The notes beneath the pieces are model-generated. The model was given only the letters and a program-made list of their open reading frames with translations. It made no database searches and was not told the origin of the DNA. From the NCBI GenBank assembly GCA_027214255.1, contig JAPWHL010000004.1:124001-188000 (forward strand): a stretch of 64,000 nucleotides of DNA, read 5' to 3'. Positions 18,773 through 27,396 of the stretch are shown here, in pieces. Within the stretch, counting starts at the first letter, position 1; the number at the start of each line of letters is the position of its first letter. This DNA comes from Roseovarius aestuarii (lineage in GTDB: Bacteria; Pseudomonadota; Alphaproteobacteria; Rhodobacterales; Rhodobacteraceae). Position numbers and translations under genes: made by a program.

Positions 18773-19797
18773 CTACTTGCCTCGCGGAATGTCGTCAGGA
18801 ATGCTTTTGCATTATCTTCCAAGGACGGGCCCAAATACCCGCCCTCTTGGACCAACGCCGTCGGCAGGTTCAGCCCCGCCAACCGGCGCGCCATTTCTGC
18901 AAACCCATCGGCATAAACCTGCACCGCCGCCAGTGGGTCATCCGCAGCCATGTCGAACCCTAGCGACACCACCAACGCGTCGGCACCGAAATCACCAACC
19001 GCGACCAGAGCTGTATCCAGCGCGTTCAACACGTCATCCTGACTGGCACCTTGCGCCAACGGAATATTCAGCGATTTACCTTTTCCTTCGCCTTCGCCCG
19101 TTTCATCGGCATGTCCAAGATAAAAGGTCGGATAGGTTGACGGGTCCGGATGAAGGGAACAGAAAAAGATGTCCCCACGCTCGTACAGAATATCCAGCGA
19201 CCCGTTTCCGGTGTGCACGTCAATATCGACAAGTGCCACTTTATTGAACTGTCTCGTAAAGTGATGCGCGACAATTGACGCGTTATTGAAAAAGCAAAAT
19301 CCGTTTGAACAATCGCGCATCGCGTGATGTCCGGGCGGGCGGCACAAAGCGTAAGCTGCGCGCGCACCCGATAAAACCTCTTCTGCGGTTTCGATTGCAG
19401 TTTGGGCGGACCAATAGATCGCGTCCCACGTTCCTTCCGTCATGGGCGTGGACGTGTCGGTCATCCACCAACCCAATTGACCATGAATATCCTTGGGTTC
19501 CCGTCCGCGCCGCCGACCGGGATGCATCGTCGGGATCGCCAAGGCCTCGGGGCCGGCGCTGGCCACGAAACGGGCGTGCGCACCGGAAAGAAAATCCACA
19601 TAGTCAGGATTATGCACAGCCTTGATCGGGGCCAAGCCATGATCACGCGGCGCGCACAGATCAAAACCTTCTTTGATCAGCATATCACGCAAGATTTCCG
19701 CCCGTTCCGGTTGTTCGGGGTGTGACATAGCCGCGCCGCGCCGGAAATAAGTAGCAGGCGCGTGGCGCAATTGACGTTCGTCAAAAAAAGCTTTCAT
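18769..19797 (-). CDS. Histone deacetylase/acetylpolyamine amidohydrolase-fold protein
   Basis: A protein of 342 residues with the arginase/deacetylase fold. The zinc and catalytic motifs are clear: RPPGHHAMRDCSNGFCFFNN with the His pair, VALVDIDVHTGNGSLDILY with the zinc-binding Asp and His, and VVSLGFDMAADDPLA with the second zinc Asp. Bacterial members deacetylate acetylpolyamines or other small acylated amines. The start MKAFFDERQ (ATG 19797) is preferred over the 19809 ATG because GGAAA lies just upstream and the family begins with this motif. It overlaps the downstream ThDP gene by four bases. Given the polyamine-type ABC importer at 29.5-33.4 kb, an acetylamine substrate is attractive, but this is inference. 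Confidence 0.9.
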   Translation of the reverse strand: MKAFFDERQLRHAPATYFRRGAAMSHPEQPERAEILRDMLIKEGFDLCAPRDHGLAPIKAVHNPDYVDFLSGAHARFVASAGPEALAIPTMHPGRRRGREPKDIHGQLGWWMTDTSTPMTEGTWDAIYWSAQTAIETAEEVLSGARAAYALCRPPGHHAMRDCSNGFCFFNNASIVAHHFTRQFNKVALVDIDVHTGNGSLDILYERGDIFFCSLHPDPSTYPTFYLGHADETGEGEGKGKSLNIPLAQGASQDDVLNALDTALVAVGDFGADALVVSLGFDMAADDPLAAVQVYADGFAEMARRLAGLNLPTALVQEGGYLGPSLEDNAKAFLTTFREASR

Positions 19798-20042
19798 CAC
19801 AGTTTCCATAGGCTAATGCGGTTGCGCCAGAGCATTGCAGGTCTGAATCACGGGTTCAATATGTGTAGCGCATCAAAATCTAAGCCGTACGTCATTGCCA
19901 GTACGATCTAATATCCTGACGACGAACTAAGGCAGTGCCAACACCCGCAATTTTAATGAATTAACACACTCAGTTGGCCTGGCGGCTTGCCGATCCGCCC
20001 CGTGATCCCCAGATGAAGGGTCAGTAATTGAAAGGCCGCGCC

Positions 20043-21035
20043 ATGCTCTATTCTGTTCTCGACCTCGCTCCGGTACCCGAAGGCAGCGATACAGCCACGG
20101 CGATATCAAACAGTCGCAACCTTGCCATAGCGGCCGAAGAGATGGGTTATCATCGCTATTGGCTCGCCGAGCACCACAATATGCCCGGTATTGCCAGCGC
20201 GGCGACCTCGGTTCTGATTGGCCATATTGCGGATGCAACCCGGCGGATGCGCATCGGGGCAGGCGGCGTCATGTTGCCCAATCACGCACCGCTGGCCATT
20301 GCCGAGCAGTTCGGCACATTGGCCACCATTCACCCCGGCCGAATTGATTTGGGGCTGGGCCGCGCACCCGGCGGAGACATGGCCGTGGCGCGCGCATTAC
20401 GACGCGGTCTGGAAGCGGACCGGTTTCCCGACGATGTGGTCGAACTTATCGACTATCTGGGGGACGCACGGCCCGGCGCACCCGTTTCAGCACACCCCGG
20501 ACAAGGAACACATGTGCCGGTTTGGATTCTTGGATCCAGCCTTTATGGCGCGCAGCTGGCCGCGCATCTGGGCCTGCCCTACGCGTTCGCCTCGCATTTC
20601 GCACCCGACGCGCTGGAACAGGCGGTCGACATCTATCGCCGACAGTTTCAGCCGTCTGCGCAACTGAATCGACCATATTTTATGCTGGCGGTCAATGTAT
20701 TTGCCGCCGACACCGACGCCGAAGGCGCCTATCTACGCACCACGATGCAACAGGCATTCGCACGGTTGCGTACTGGCAAGCCCAGCAAACTGCCGACACC
20801 GGTCGATGACATTGAAGCCGCCATTGGCCCTGAGATGACCCGCGCCGTCAATCAAGCCTTACACGTTTCCGCCGTTGGGTCCGAAGCATCGGTACGTACG
20901 CAACTGCGCGCCATGTGCGACACCTATCAACCAGATGAAATGATCATAACCGGCCAGATCCATGATCATGCGGCAAGGGTAAAATCATTTGGTATCGCGG
21001 CAAAAGTTCTGGCCGAAATAAAGCAAGCCGCCTAG
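20043..21035 (+). CDS. Luciferase-like (LLM class) flavin-dependent oxidoreductase
   Basis: A 330-residue protein of the bacterial luciferase-like TIM-barrel family (YwcH/MsnO8 subgroup). Typical blocks are [15 protein letters not shown] at the N-terminus, [40 protein letters not shown] and [13 protein letters not shown]. These enzymes use FMNH2 or F420 with O2; the substrate is unknown. The start ATG 20043 is chosen because AAAGG precedes it; an upstream TTG at 20028 would add five residues. It stands between divergent and downstream MFS genes and may be co-transcribed with the exporter gene 66 bases further on. Confidence 0.9.
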   Translation: MLYSVLDLAPVPEGSDTATAISNSRNLAIAAEEMGYHRYWLAEHHNMPGIASAATSVLIGHIADATRRMRIGAGGVMLPNHAPLAIAEQFGTLATIHPGRIDLGLGRAPGGDMAVARALRRGLEADRFPDDVVELIDYLGDARPGAPVSAHPGQGTHVPVWILGSSLYGAQLAAHLGLPYAFASHFAPDALEQAVDIYRRQFQPSAQLNRPYFMLAVNVFAADTDAEGAYLRTTMQQAFARLRTGKPSKLPTPVDDIEAAIGPEMTRAVNQALHVSAVGSEASVRTQLRAMCDTYQPDEMIITGQIHDHAARVKSFGIAAKVLAEIKQAA

Positions 21036-21101
21036 GCGCTTGAGGTTGCTCTGACTGTGGATCGGTATATGTTCCGGACGTAACCTGCCCGGAGACCCAT
21101 C

Positions 21102-22736
21102 GTGCCGGATCGCCCTTCTGCCCTGACCCTGTTTAGAAACCAAACATTCCGATCGCTCTGGATTTCGTCTCTGGCGTCGAATTTCGGCGGGCTGGTGCAG
21201 GCCGTTGGTGCGGCATGGCTGATGACCTCACTAACCGACTCCCAAAGTATGGTCGCACTGGTTCAAGGGTCTGTATCCTTGCCAATCATGGTCTTTTCTT
21301 TGCTAGCGGGCGTGTTCGCTGACAGCTTTGACCGCCGCCGCGTCATGCTGATCGCCCAATCATTCATGTTTGTTGTATCCGTCGGCCTGACGTTCATGGC
21401 CTTCGAGGGCTGGCTAACGCCGTGGATCCTGTTGGGATTCACCTTTTTGATTGGATGCGGCACTGCTCTGCACAACCCTTCGTGGCAGGCAACCATGGGC
21501 GATATTGTAACGCGTCAAGAGCTGCCAACAGCGGTATCGTTGAACAGCATGGGGTTCAATCTGATGCGCAGCGTCGGTCCGGCAGCGGGCGGAGCCATTG
21601 TTGCCATCGCCGGTGCGGCGGCGGCATTCGCGGTGAATGCGCTGAGTTATGTAGCAATCATTCTTGCCCTGCTGCGCTGGAAAGCCCCCGAACGCCAAGC
21701 ACACCTTCCGCGCGAATCTTTTGGCAGCGCCTTTGCCGCTGGCCTGCGCTATGTTGCGATGTCACCAAACCTGATCCGCGTGATCTTTCGTGGGTTCTGG
21801 TTTGGGCTGACCGGTATCGTATTGCTGGCGCTTTTGCCGGTTGTGGTGCGTGAAGTGTTGGAGGGCACAGCATTTATCTATGGAGTGCTGTTGGGTTGTT
21901 TTGGTCTGGGCGCAGTTGGTGGCGCACTGTCCAACGCCACCCTGCGCGAAAGGTTTCGCAATGAAATCATCGCGCGCGGCGCCTTCGTTGGATTTGCCGT
22001 TGCCGTGTTTGTACTGGCGCTTAGCGGCAATGCCATCCTCAGCGGGGCGGCAATCATGTTGGCTGGGGCGTGCTGGGTTCTGGCGCTGTCAATGTTCAAC
22101 GTCACGGTGCAACTCTCGACCCCTCGTTGGGTGGTCGGGCGCGCACTCGCGCTTTACCAGACCGGAACGTTTGGTGGCATGGCTGCAGGCAGCTGGATTT
22201 GGGGGGCTCTTTCAGAAAGCGCAGGGTCTTCTGCGACATTGATGTTGGTCTCGGTCTTGTTGGTGGTTGGGGCATTGATCGGCTTGCGTCTGCCCCTGCC
22301 AGAATTCGACGGGCTGAACCTTGATCCGCTGAATCGGTTCAAGGAACCCGCGCTGCGGTTCGATCTGACCTATCGCAGCGGGCCTGTGATGGTCATGGTC
22401 GACTATGAAATAGACGAGGCCGACGTGCCCCGCTTCCTTTCCGCAATGAGCAAACGCCGCCGCGTGCGCATCCGTGACGGAGCACAGCAATGGGCCTTGT
22501 TACGCGACCTGCAACACCCAGAGCACTGGAGCGAAAGCTATCATGTTCCCACATGGGGCGAGTACGTCCGCCACAATGAACGCCGGACCCAATCCGACGC
22601 CGAACTGTCAGACCTTTTGCGTAGCTTGCACCGTGGCCCCAACGCACCGGTGGTACATCGCATGATCGAACGCCAGACCGTGCCGATACGCGAAAACCTT
22701 GCGCTGAAACCCAATCCCGAACCCGACCAGGCCTGA
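21102..22736 (+). CDS. MFS transporter (MFS_3/EntS-like) with C-terminal soluble domain
   Basis: A 544-residue inner-membrane protein beginning at GTG with a GGAG ribosome-binding site. Residues 1-400 hold about twelve hydrophobic segments of the major facilitator fold with the loop motif FADSFDRRRVML between helices 2 and 3. From about residue 425 to the end is a cytoplasmic, charged extension (MVDYEIDEADVPRFLSAMSK, RRVRIRDGAQQWALLRDLQ, ESYHVPTWGEYVRH) that resembles the ferredoxin-like antibiotic-monooxygenase-type domain seen in a subset of MFS_3 transporters. Family members export siderophores or small toxic molecules. The substrate is unknown, and the role of the extension is unexplained. 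Confidence 0.9.
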   Translation: MPDRPSALTLFRNQTFRSLWISSLASNFGGLVQAVGAAWLMTSLTDSQSMVALVQGSVSLPIMVFSLLAGVFADSFDRRRVMLIAQSFMFVVSVGLTFMAFEGWLTPWILLGFTFLIGCGTALHNPSWQATMGDIVTRQELPTAVSLNSMGFNLMRSVGPAAGGAIVAIAGAAAAFAVNALSYVAIILALLRWKAPERQAHLPRESFGSAFAAGLRYVAMSPNLIRVIFRGFWFGLTGIVLLALLPVVVREVLEGTAFIYGVLLGCFGLGAVGGALSNATLRERFRNEIIARGAFVGFAVAVFVLALSGNAILSGAAIMLAGACWVLALSMFNVTVQLSTPRWVVGRALALYQTGTFGGMAAGSWIWGALSESAGSSATLMLVSVLLVVGALIGLRLPLPEFDGLNLDPLNRFKEPALRFDLTYRSGPVMVMVDYEIDEADVPRFLSAMSKRRRVRIRDGAQQWALLRDLQHPEHWSESYHVPTWGEYVRHNERRTQSDAELSDLLRSLHRGPNAPVVHRMIERQTVPIRENLALKPNPEPDQA

Positions 22737-22765
22737 CCTTCTAGGGGTGACAAACATCACATTTG

Positions 22766-23237
22766 TCAGAAATTCTCTTCGACAAGGCGCCATGCGGTTT
22801 CGGCCCGAATACATGCAATAGAAATCAAGAAGCTCTTGCTCAGTCGGAATGCCCAACGCCTTACAATCAAGCCCCTTGAACTTTCCGGTGGGCAGAGTTC
22901 CGACGTGATTAAGGGCACAAACATAGCCCAAATCCGCAAGAGGATGCCCAAGGGTGGACAGCTCCCGGTCCGATTGCGCGATCACCTCAGAGGCCTCATC
23001 GCTTACAATCGCATTACCGGATCGAAAATCGTCATGCACGATGGAGGCGGCATCATCATCCGGCAAATTCGCCGGTCGCCAATCCATCAGATTGTTCATC
23101 ATGATGATGGTGTCAGTTTCCGTCGCCCCATACTGTTTGCTCCAACGGGCAATCTCACGGCCAAAATAGCCTTTGAAACAACCCAAATCACCCAAACCAA
23201 CTGCTTCGGTCTCGACGGCATGCAAGGCAGCAAGCAA
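22766..23237 (-). pseudogene. Decayed phosphotransferase-family (APH/ACAD10-type) gene fragment
   Basis: On the minus strand the frame reading LLAALHAVETEAVGLGDLG, ARWSKQYGATETDTIIMM, LMDWRPANLPDDD and ELSTLGHPLADLGYVC matches the middle of the aminoglycoside-phosphotransferase-like family often found with acyl-CoA dehydrogenases. Intact members are about 340 residues; here the N-terminal 120 or so residues are absent, a TGA lies immediately upstream of the matching region, and the C-terminal third is lost after ALGIPTEQELLDFYC. The catalytic loop HGDFRxDN has become HDDFRSGN, and the metal-binding DWE has become SDRE. It therefore cannot be an active kinase. No transposon scar is visible; it appears to be a deletion remnant in the 714 bases between the MFS gene and the Rieske gene. 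Confidence 0.82.
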
Positions 23238-23443
23238 CCCCGATCAGCAGGTGCAAAAACTAGCCTAATTTACGACAGGTGCTCTCCAAGAAAGGGGCAG
23301 TATCTCACAATCCAAACCGGCGCAGATTTTTATCTGACATCGTTCGCGATCACGCAAATCAAGTGACAAGCTTTGTATAGTCTTGTGACCTGAAAAGCTC
23401 CCTGAACGACCCGCCACCGTCCGAAGAACCAAACGCCACGTGC

Positions 23444-23463
23444 GGGGCCGTCAGGACGGCCCC
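23444..23463. terminator. Strong hairpin over the Rieske stop codon
   Basis: GGGGCCGT (23444-23451) pairs perfectly with ACGGCCCC (23456-23463) around a four-base loop and includes the TGA of the minus-strand Rieske gene. No T run follows on the minus strand, so it may stabilise the mRNA end as much as terminate. Confidence 0.4.
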
Positions 23464-24596
23464 AGATTGGCACCCAAAGCATCCAGAACCATTTTCTGAA
23501 AATGATGCACCGCGTGTTCGCTCAACTCGGTTCGACCGGCATCAACGATAAACCGCCCCTGATTGTAGGCCTTGGATTTCAACCCGCGCTGCACACTTTC
23601 GCAAAGGTCGATATCTTCGGGTTGCAACACGTCTTTTTGGTAGGTAGCCGCATCTTTCAACTGTGGAGACAATACGCCACCCAAGGTAAACCAGTCCTGA
23701 TACTCGATCGTGACCTCCGGCTTGAGCGGGTTCATCTGCAATACGGACAAATTGGCCTCACCCGGATACAACCAGATGGTAATGTTGGGCCACAAAAAGA
23801 AACCAGCATACCCAAATTCCACTTCACCAGTCTCAAAACTGAAAGCCTTGCTTCTTGTCGTCAATGGCGCGGCGGCGCACTGCGACGAATACCGATCACG
23901 TGTAATGGTCCGATAGGTATCCATATTCACCAAGTCCACAAAGTCCTTGTGAGCCGGGGCGCAGTGATAACATTCCAGAAAATTGTCGACCAAAACCTTC
24001 CAGTTTGCATCGACTTCAAAGGTGTCGCGTTGCGCAAAAGACAGCTTGTCTACGGACGGCATGTACTGCCGGATCTCTTCGTCCAGGCCAGCGTATTCTT
24101 CTGCAAATGGTTTCGCATTTGGATCAAGGTTGATCATGATCATGCCACAGAAGATTTCCAGCGTGACTTCTTTGAGCGAGAAGTCACACTTGTTGAATCC
24201 TTCAACATTTTCCGAATTGCGCGCATTGATCAGGTTACCCTGAAAATCAAACGCCCACGCATGATAGGGGCAAGTGATCACGTTTTTCTTGCCGGACCCT
24301 TCCAGCAATTCATGTCCGCGATGCGCACAAACGTTATAGAATGCACGTGTCTTACCATCCCGACCGTGCGCAACAAAAATATTTTGTTCGTGAATCTTGG
24401 TCGTGAAATACATTCCCGGTTCGGCCACCTGCGACACATGTCCTGCGTAATGCCAAGATTTGTAGAAAATCGCCTCTTTCTCCATCTCATAGATGTCAGC
24501 GTCCACATAGAACCGCGCAGGCATGGTAAATGACTTTGCGCCATCTGCATGGAACGGCGATTCACCTTCTTGTAGGTCCAAAAGATGCTTGTTCAT
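23451..24596 (-). CDS. Rieske-type aromatic-ring/amine oxygenase, alpha subunit
   Basis: A 381-residue oxygenase component. The Rieske 2Fe-2S ligands are C90-x-H92 and C109-x2-H112; the mononuclear iron site is formed by the His pair in NFLECYHCAPAH (H211, H216), with N205 and the bridging acidic residue E208. The C-terminal LCESVQRGLKSKAYNQGRF is typical of the GbcA/CntA-like branch, which demethylates or cleaves quaternary amines such as glycine betaine, carnitine or proline betaine. No reductase gene is adjacent, so an electron-supplying partner must lie elsewhere. A LysR gene is divergent, and a perfect inverted repeat separates the two starts. The substrate is inferred to be a quaternary or N-methyl amine, not proven. 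Confidence 0.85.
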   Translation of the reverse strand: MNKHLLDLQEGESPFHADGAKSFTMPARFYVDADIYEMEKEAIFYKSWHYAGHVSQVAEPGMYFTTKIHEQNIFVAHGRDGKTRAFYNVCAHRGHELLEGSGKKNVITCPYHAWAFDFQGNLINARNSENVEGFNKCDFSLKEVTLEIFCGMIMINLDPNAKPFAEEYAGLDEEIRQYMPSVDKLSFAQRDTFEVDANWKVLVDNFLECYHCAPAHKDFVDLVNMDTYRTITRDRYSSQCAAAPLTTRSKAFSFETGEVEFGYAGFFLWPNITIWLYPGEANLSVLQMNPLKPEVTIEYQDWFTLGGVLSPQLKDAATYQKDVLQPEDIDLCESVQRGLKSKAYNQGRFIVDAGRTELSEHAVHHFQKMVLDALGANLGPS

Positions 24597-24631
24597 GCGC
24601 TCGCCCTCCGCTGGCAGAAAATCATATCCTG

Positions 24632-24712
24632 TTTGACATAAGGTATACTCACCCTAATAACCGTTCAAACGATCAATATTTGCTCTTTTGGTATAGTTAA
24701 TCTTATGTCAAA
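24632..24712. promoter_or_regulatory. Perfect 11-bp inverted repeat between Rieske and LysR genes
   Basis: TTTGACATAAG at 24632-24642 is repeated in inverted form as CTTATGTCAAA at 24702-24712, with GGTATA-type extensions inward of each arm. The second arm contains the LysR start ATG (24705). The 59-base interior includes the T-rich ATATTTGCTCTTTTGG. Two distant identical half-sites facing each other suggest an operator at which a LysR dimer of dimers loops DNA or autorepresses. Confidence 0.65.
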
Positions 24713-25625
24713 TATCAGAGCCCGCCTTCCACACTTGGACCCTCTTGTTGCTTTCGAAGCCGCGGCACGGTTGGGTAGCTTTAAACACGCTGCGGACGAA
24801 CTATGCGTTACAGCATCAGCAGTCAGTCAACAGATCAGGGCACTAGAATCACAAATGAACGTGGCCTTGTTCGAACGCGGGCACCGTTCCGTTTGGTTGA
24901 CAGACAGGGGTAAGGATTTTCACAACAGCGTCGTTGTTGCCCTAAACCACCTTGCAAACGCCGCTGACGAGGCACGGTTGAATGACGGCAAAGAACGGCT
25001 GAAAATCGCGACTGATACGTCTTTTGCAGCGCATTGGTTCATACCGCGACTGCCCAAATTCGAAGCCCTGCACCCCGACATCTCTTTGCACATTATGGTG
25101 ACCGACGTACGAAACGACCTATTGAACGGCGATTGCCAGGTCGCCATGGTCCACGGCGAGGGCGATTGGCGCGGCTATGTGACCGAGCAACTGTTTGGCG
25201 AAGAAGTGTTCCCTGTCTGCTCCCCAGACTACCTTGAGAAATGGAACGGAACAATTACGCCAAACGATTTGGTGAACGCAGATCTCTTGGACCTCGACTA
25301 TGAAAAATGGAATTGGATGAACTGGGCGATCTGGTTGACCGAAATGAACATTTCCATGCCAAACCTGCCCCGCAAACTCCGGATGAACAGCTATCCTCTT
25401 TTGGTTGATGCTGCAAAGCGCGGGGCGGGTATCGCGCTTGCGTGGCGCTACTTGGTTGATGATGACCTTGTTAACGGGTCATTGATCCGACCCTTGGATC
25501 ACTCTGTCAAAACCAAATACGGTTATCACATCGCGAGCCCTTTCAACGACAAGCGGTCCCACGCCACCGATTGCTTTGTCGAATGGCTGTTGAGCGAACG
25601 CAATCTGCAACGGGCATGCATCTAG
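24705..25625 (+). CDS. LysR-family regulator, divergent to the Rieske oxygenase
   Basis: A 306-residue protein with an N-terminal winged helix-turn-helix (LVAFEAAARLGSFKHAADELCVTASAVSQQ across residues 13-42, recognisably the GcvA-type LysR DNA-binding helix) and a C-terminal periplasmic-binding-like effector domain (KIATDTSFAAHWFIPRLPKF, VAMVHGEGDWRGY). It should bind the inverted repeat at 24632-24712 and control the divergent oxygenase gene. Its ATG is embedded in the right arm of that repeat, so binding would interfere with its own transcription or translation. The effector is unknown; a quaternary amine would fit. Confidence 0.9.
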   Translation: MSNIRARLPHLDPLVAFEAAARLGSFKHAADELCVTASAVSQQIRALESQMNVALFERGHRSVWLTDRGKDFHNSVVVALNHLANAADEARLNDGKERLKIATDTSFAAHWFIPRLPKFEALHPDISLHIMVTDVRNDLLNGDCQVAMVHGEGDWRGYVTEQLFGEEVFPVCSPDYLEKWNGTITPNDLVNADLLDLDYEKWNWMNWAIWLTEMNISMPNLPRKLRMNSYPLLVDAAKRGAGIALAWRYLVDDDLVNGSLIRPLDHSVKTKYGYHIASPFNDKRSHATDCFVEWLLSERNLQRACI

Positions 25626-25721
25626 TATCAGAAAACAGCAAGAATAGCGGCTTGACTAGTCATACGAACCTTCGCAGCTTTCCATTTCAACTGTGGCTTT
25701 CGATGCCCCGTGTCGGACGAC

Positions 25722-25738
25722 GCCCGTTAGGAACGGGC
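25722..25738. terminator. Hairpin between convergent lysR and amidohydrolase genes
   Basis: GCCCGTT (25722-25728) pairs with AACGGGC (25732-25738), overlapping the amidohydrolase stop. The 7-bp stem lacks a T run. Confidence 0.35.
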
Positions 25739-27352
25739 ATAGACCTGCCTGCCGCCAACATAGGTTTCCGCCACCTGGACCTGGTCGATCTGATCCGGGG
25801 ATATGGCAAAAATATCGTCTTCCAGAATCGTAAAATCAGCTAGCTTTCCGATGGTCAACTGCCCCTTCAGATGCTCTTCGCGACCAACATAGGCTCCAAG
25901 AACGGTATAGGCCTGAATCGCCTCAAAAACGGTCACGGCCTCGCCTTGATATAGATCTGCCCCGCTGGCGGTCCGACGATTGACCATTGAGTGAATGCCA
26001 CGCATCGGATTGGGGTGACAAACCGGGCAATCCGAATGACCCGGGGCCACGATACCCGCATCGATCATTGAACGATGCGGCCACATGTATTGCATCGCGT
26101 CTGCGCCACGGTTGCGGATGTAGGAATCGCCAAGATCATATGCAAACCCTGTCGCGGACGAACAGATAACCTTTAGCCGGCTCAGGCGATTGAGGATCGC
26201 AGGTGTGACGTTGCAACAATGTTCAACCCGCAAGCGGTGATCCTTGACCGGATGGTGGTTTAACGCGTTCTCAAAAGCGTCGAGTACGAAATCAATGCCA
26301 CGGTCTCCGACTCCGTCGCAACCAACCATCAACCCCGCTTTGTGCGCCCGCAGCACGCGTTGATTAAAATCCTCGGCCTCATACAACAGCATACCGCGGT
26401 TGTCGTCCGGCTCGCCGATGATCTTTTCGCCAATATAGGGCTCGTAATAGGCCGCCGTGCGGCCCGAAGTGCTGCAATCGGGGCACCATTCCACACCGGT
26501 CAGCCGAACCCATTCATCACCGAATCCTGTGCGCCATCCCGAACGAATTATGGCATCAATCAGATCGTCTTCGCGCCCACTGGCCAGCAAGCCAACACGC
26601 ATGTTCAGTGTCCCGGCCTCGCGCATCAGTTGATAAGCTTCGATCCCTTCAGTTGAACACAGGCTGTTGTGAACCGACGTGATGCCATATCCGGCGAAAT
26701 CCTTGAAAACACGCTCCAGCCCACCACTGTAATCGGCGGTGGTGAATTTGGACTGACAATAATTGACGATGGCATGGGCTGCGGTTTCGCGCAAAAGGCC
26801 GGTGGGATCGCCTGTAACGGGATCGCGATCGATACGACCAAACGCAGGATCGGGCGTGTCCGCATCATACCCGATGATCTTTAATGCCGCGCTATTGGCA
26901 AACCCCAGATGCGCGTCGCGCCGGTTAAGATAGGCAGGACGCCCACCCGCCGCCGCATCCAGCGCGTCCCGCGTTGGATATCCCCCAAGGCGGTGATCGT
27001 CATATCCAAACCCGACAAACCACTGATCCTGTGGCGTCCCTTCGGTTTTGCGGCGAACCAGATCAAGCAGGGCATCGATACTGTCGGGACCGTCGCCAAG
27101 ATACGTCCACCTACCCAATTGCGCGCCGTATCGGTCCGGATGGCAATGGCTGTCGATAAAACCCGGAAGAACCAGTCGCCCACGTGCATCGATCACCGTG
27201 GCACTCGGTGCAAGATCGCGAATTTCGGCGGATGAGCCTGTGGCAACGATACGCCCGTCCGCGATTGCCATCGCCGCGACAAAATCGCCTGGCGTCTGCA
27301 TCGAGGCAATTTTGCCGTCAACAATGATAGTATCAATTGGGTTGAGGTTCAT
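25727..27352 (-). CDS. YtcJ-like amidohydrolase (metal-dependent hydrolase, amidohydrolase_3)
   Basis: About 541 residues of the amidohydrolase superfamily. The N-terminal beta-sandwich strand (TIIVDGKIASM) leads to the barrel metal motif LPGFIDSHCHPDRYG, with later metal residues in DGVGDRGIDF, RVEHCCNVTP and GHSDCPVCHPNPM; the C-terminal LKGQLTIGKLADFTILEDDIF closes the fold. Members hydrolyse exocyclic amides, formamides or ureido bonds. The frame opens at 27400, but ATG 27352 is chosen since the family starts with this strand and AAAGGA lies upstream. It follows a LysR gene on the same strand and may be in its regulon; the substrate is unknown. Confidence 0.86.
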   Translation of the reverse strand: MNLNPIDTIIVDGKIASMQTPGDFVAAMAIADGRIVATGSSAEIRDLAPSATVIDARGRLVLPGFIDSHCHPDRYGAQLGRWTYLGDGPDSIDALLDLVRRKTEGTPQDQWFVGFGYDDHRLGGYPTRDALDAAAGGRPAYLNRRDAHLGFANSAALKIIGYDADTPDPAFGRIDRDPVTGDPTGLLRETAAHAIVNYCQSKFTTADYSGGLERVFKDFAGYGITSVHNSLCSTEGIEAYQLMREAGTLNMRVGLLASGREDDLIDAIIRSGWRTGFGDEWVRLTGVEWCPDCSTSGRTAAYYEPYIGEKIIGEPDDNRGMLLYEAEDFNQRVLRAHKAGLMVGCDGVGDRGIDFVLDAFENALNHHPVKDHRLRVEHCCNVTPAILNRLSRLKVICSSATGFAYDLGDSYIRNRGADAMQYMWPHRSMIDAGIVAPGHSDCPVCHPNPMRGIHSMVNRRTASGADLYQGEAVTVFEAIQAYTVLGAYVGREEHLKGQLTIGKLADFTILEDDIFAISPDQIDQVQVAETYVGGRQVYARS

Positions 27353-27396
27353 GCAAAGGCGTCCTTTTTGGCGATTTGATTCATGCCTTACCCACG

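Noticed and set aside
18769-19809. Possible eukaryote-derived histone deacetylase
   Set aside because: Bacterial acetylpolyamine-type members are common and base composition matches the neighbours, so recent eukaryotic transfer is not needed.
22836-23366. Plus-strand open frame across the phosphotransferase remnant
   Set aside because: The minus strand carries recognisable family motifs at the same place; the plus frame has none.
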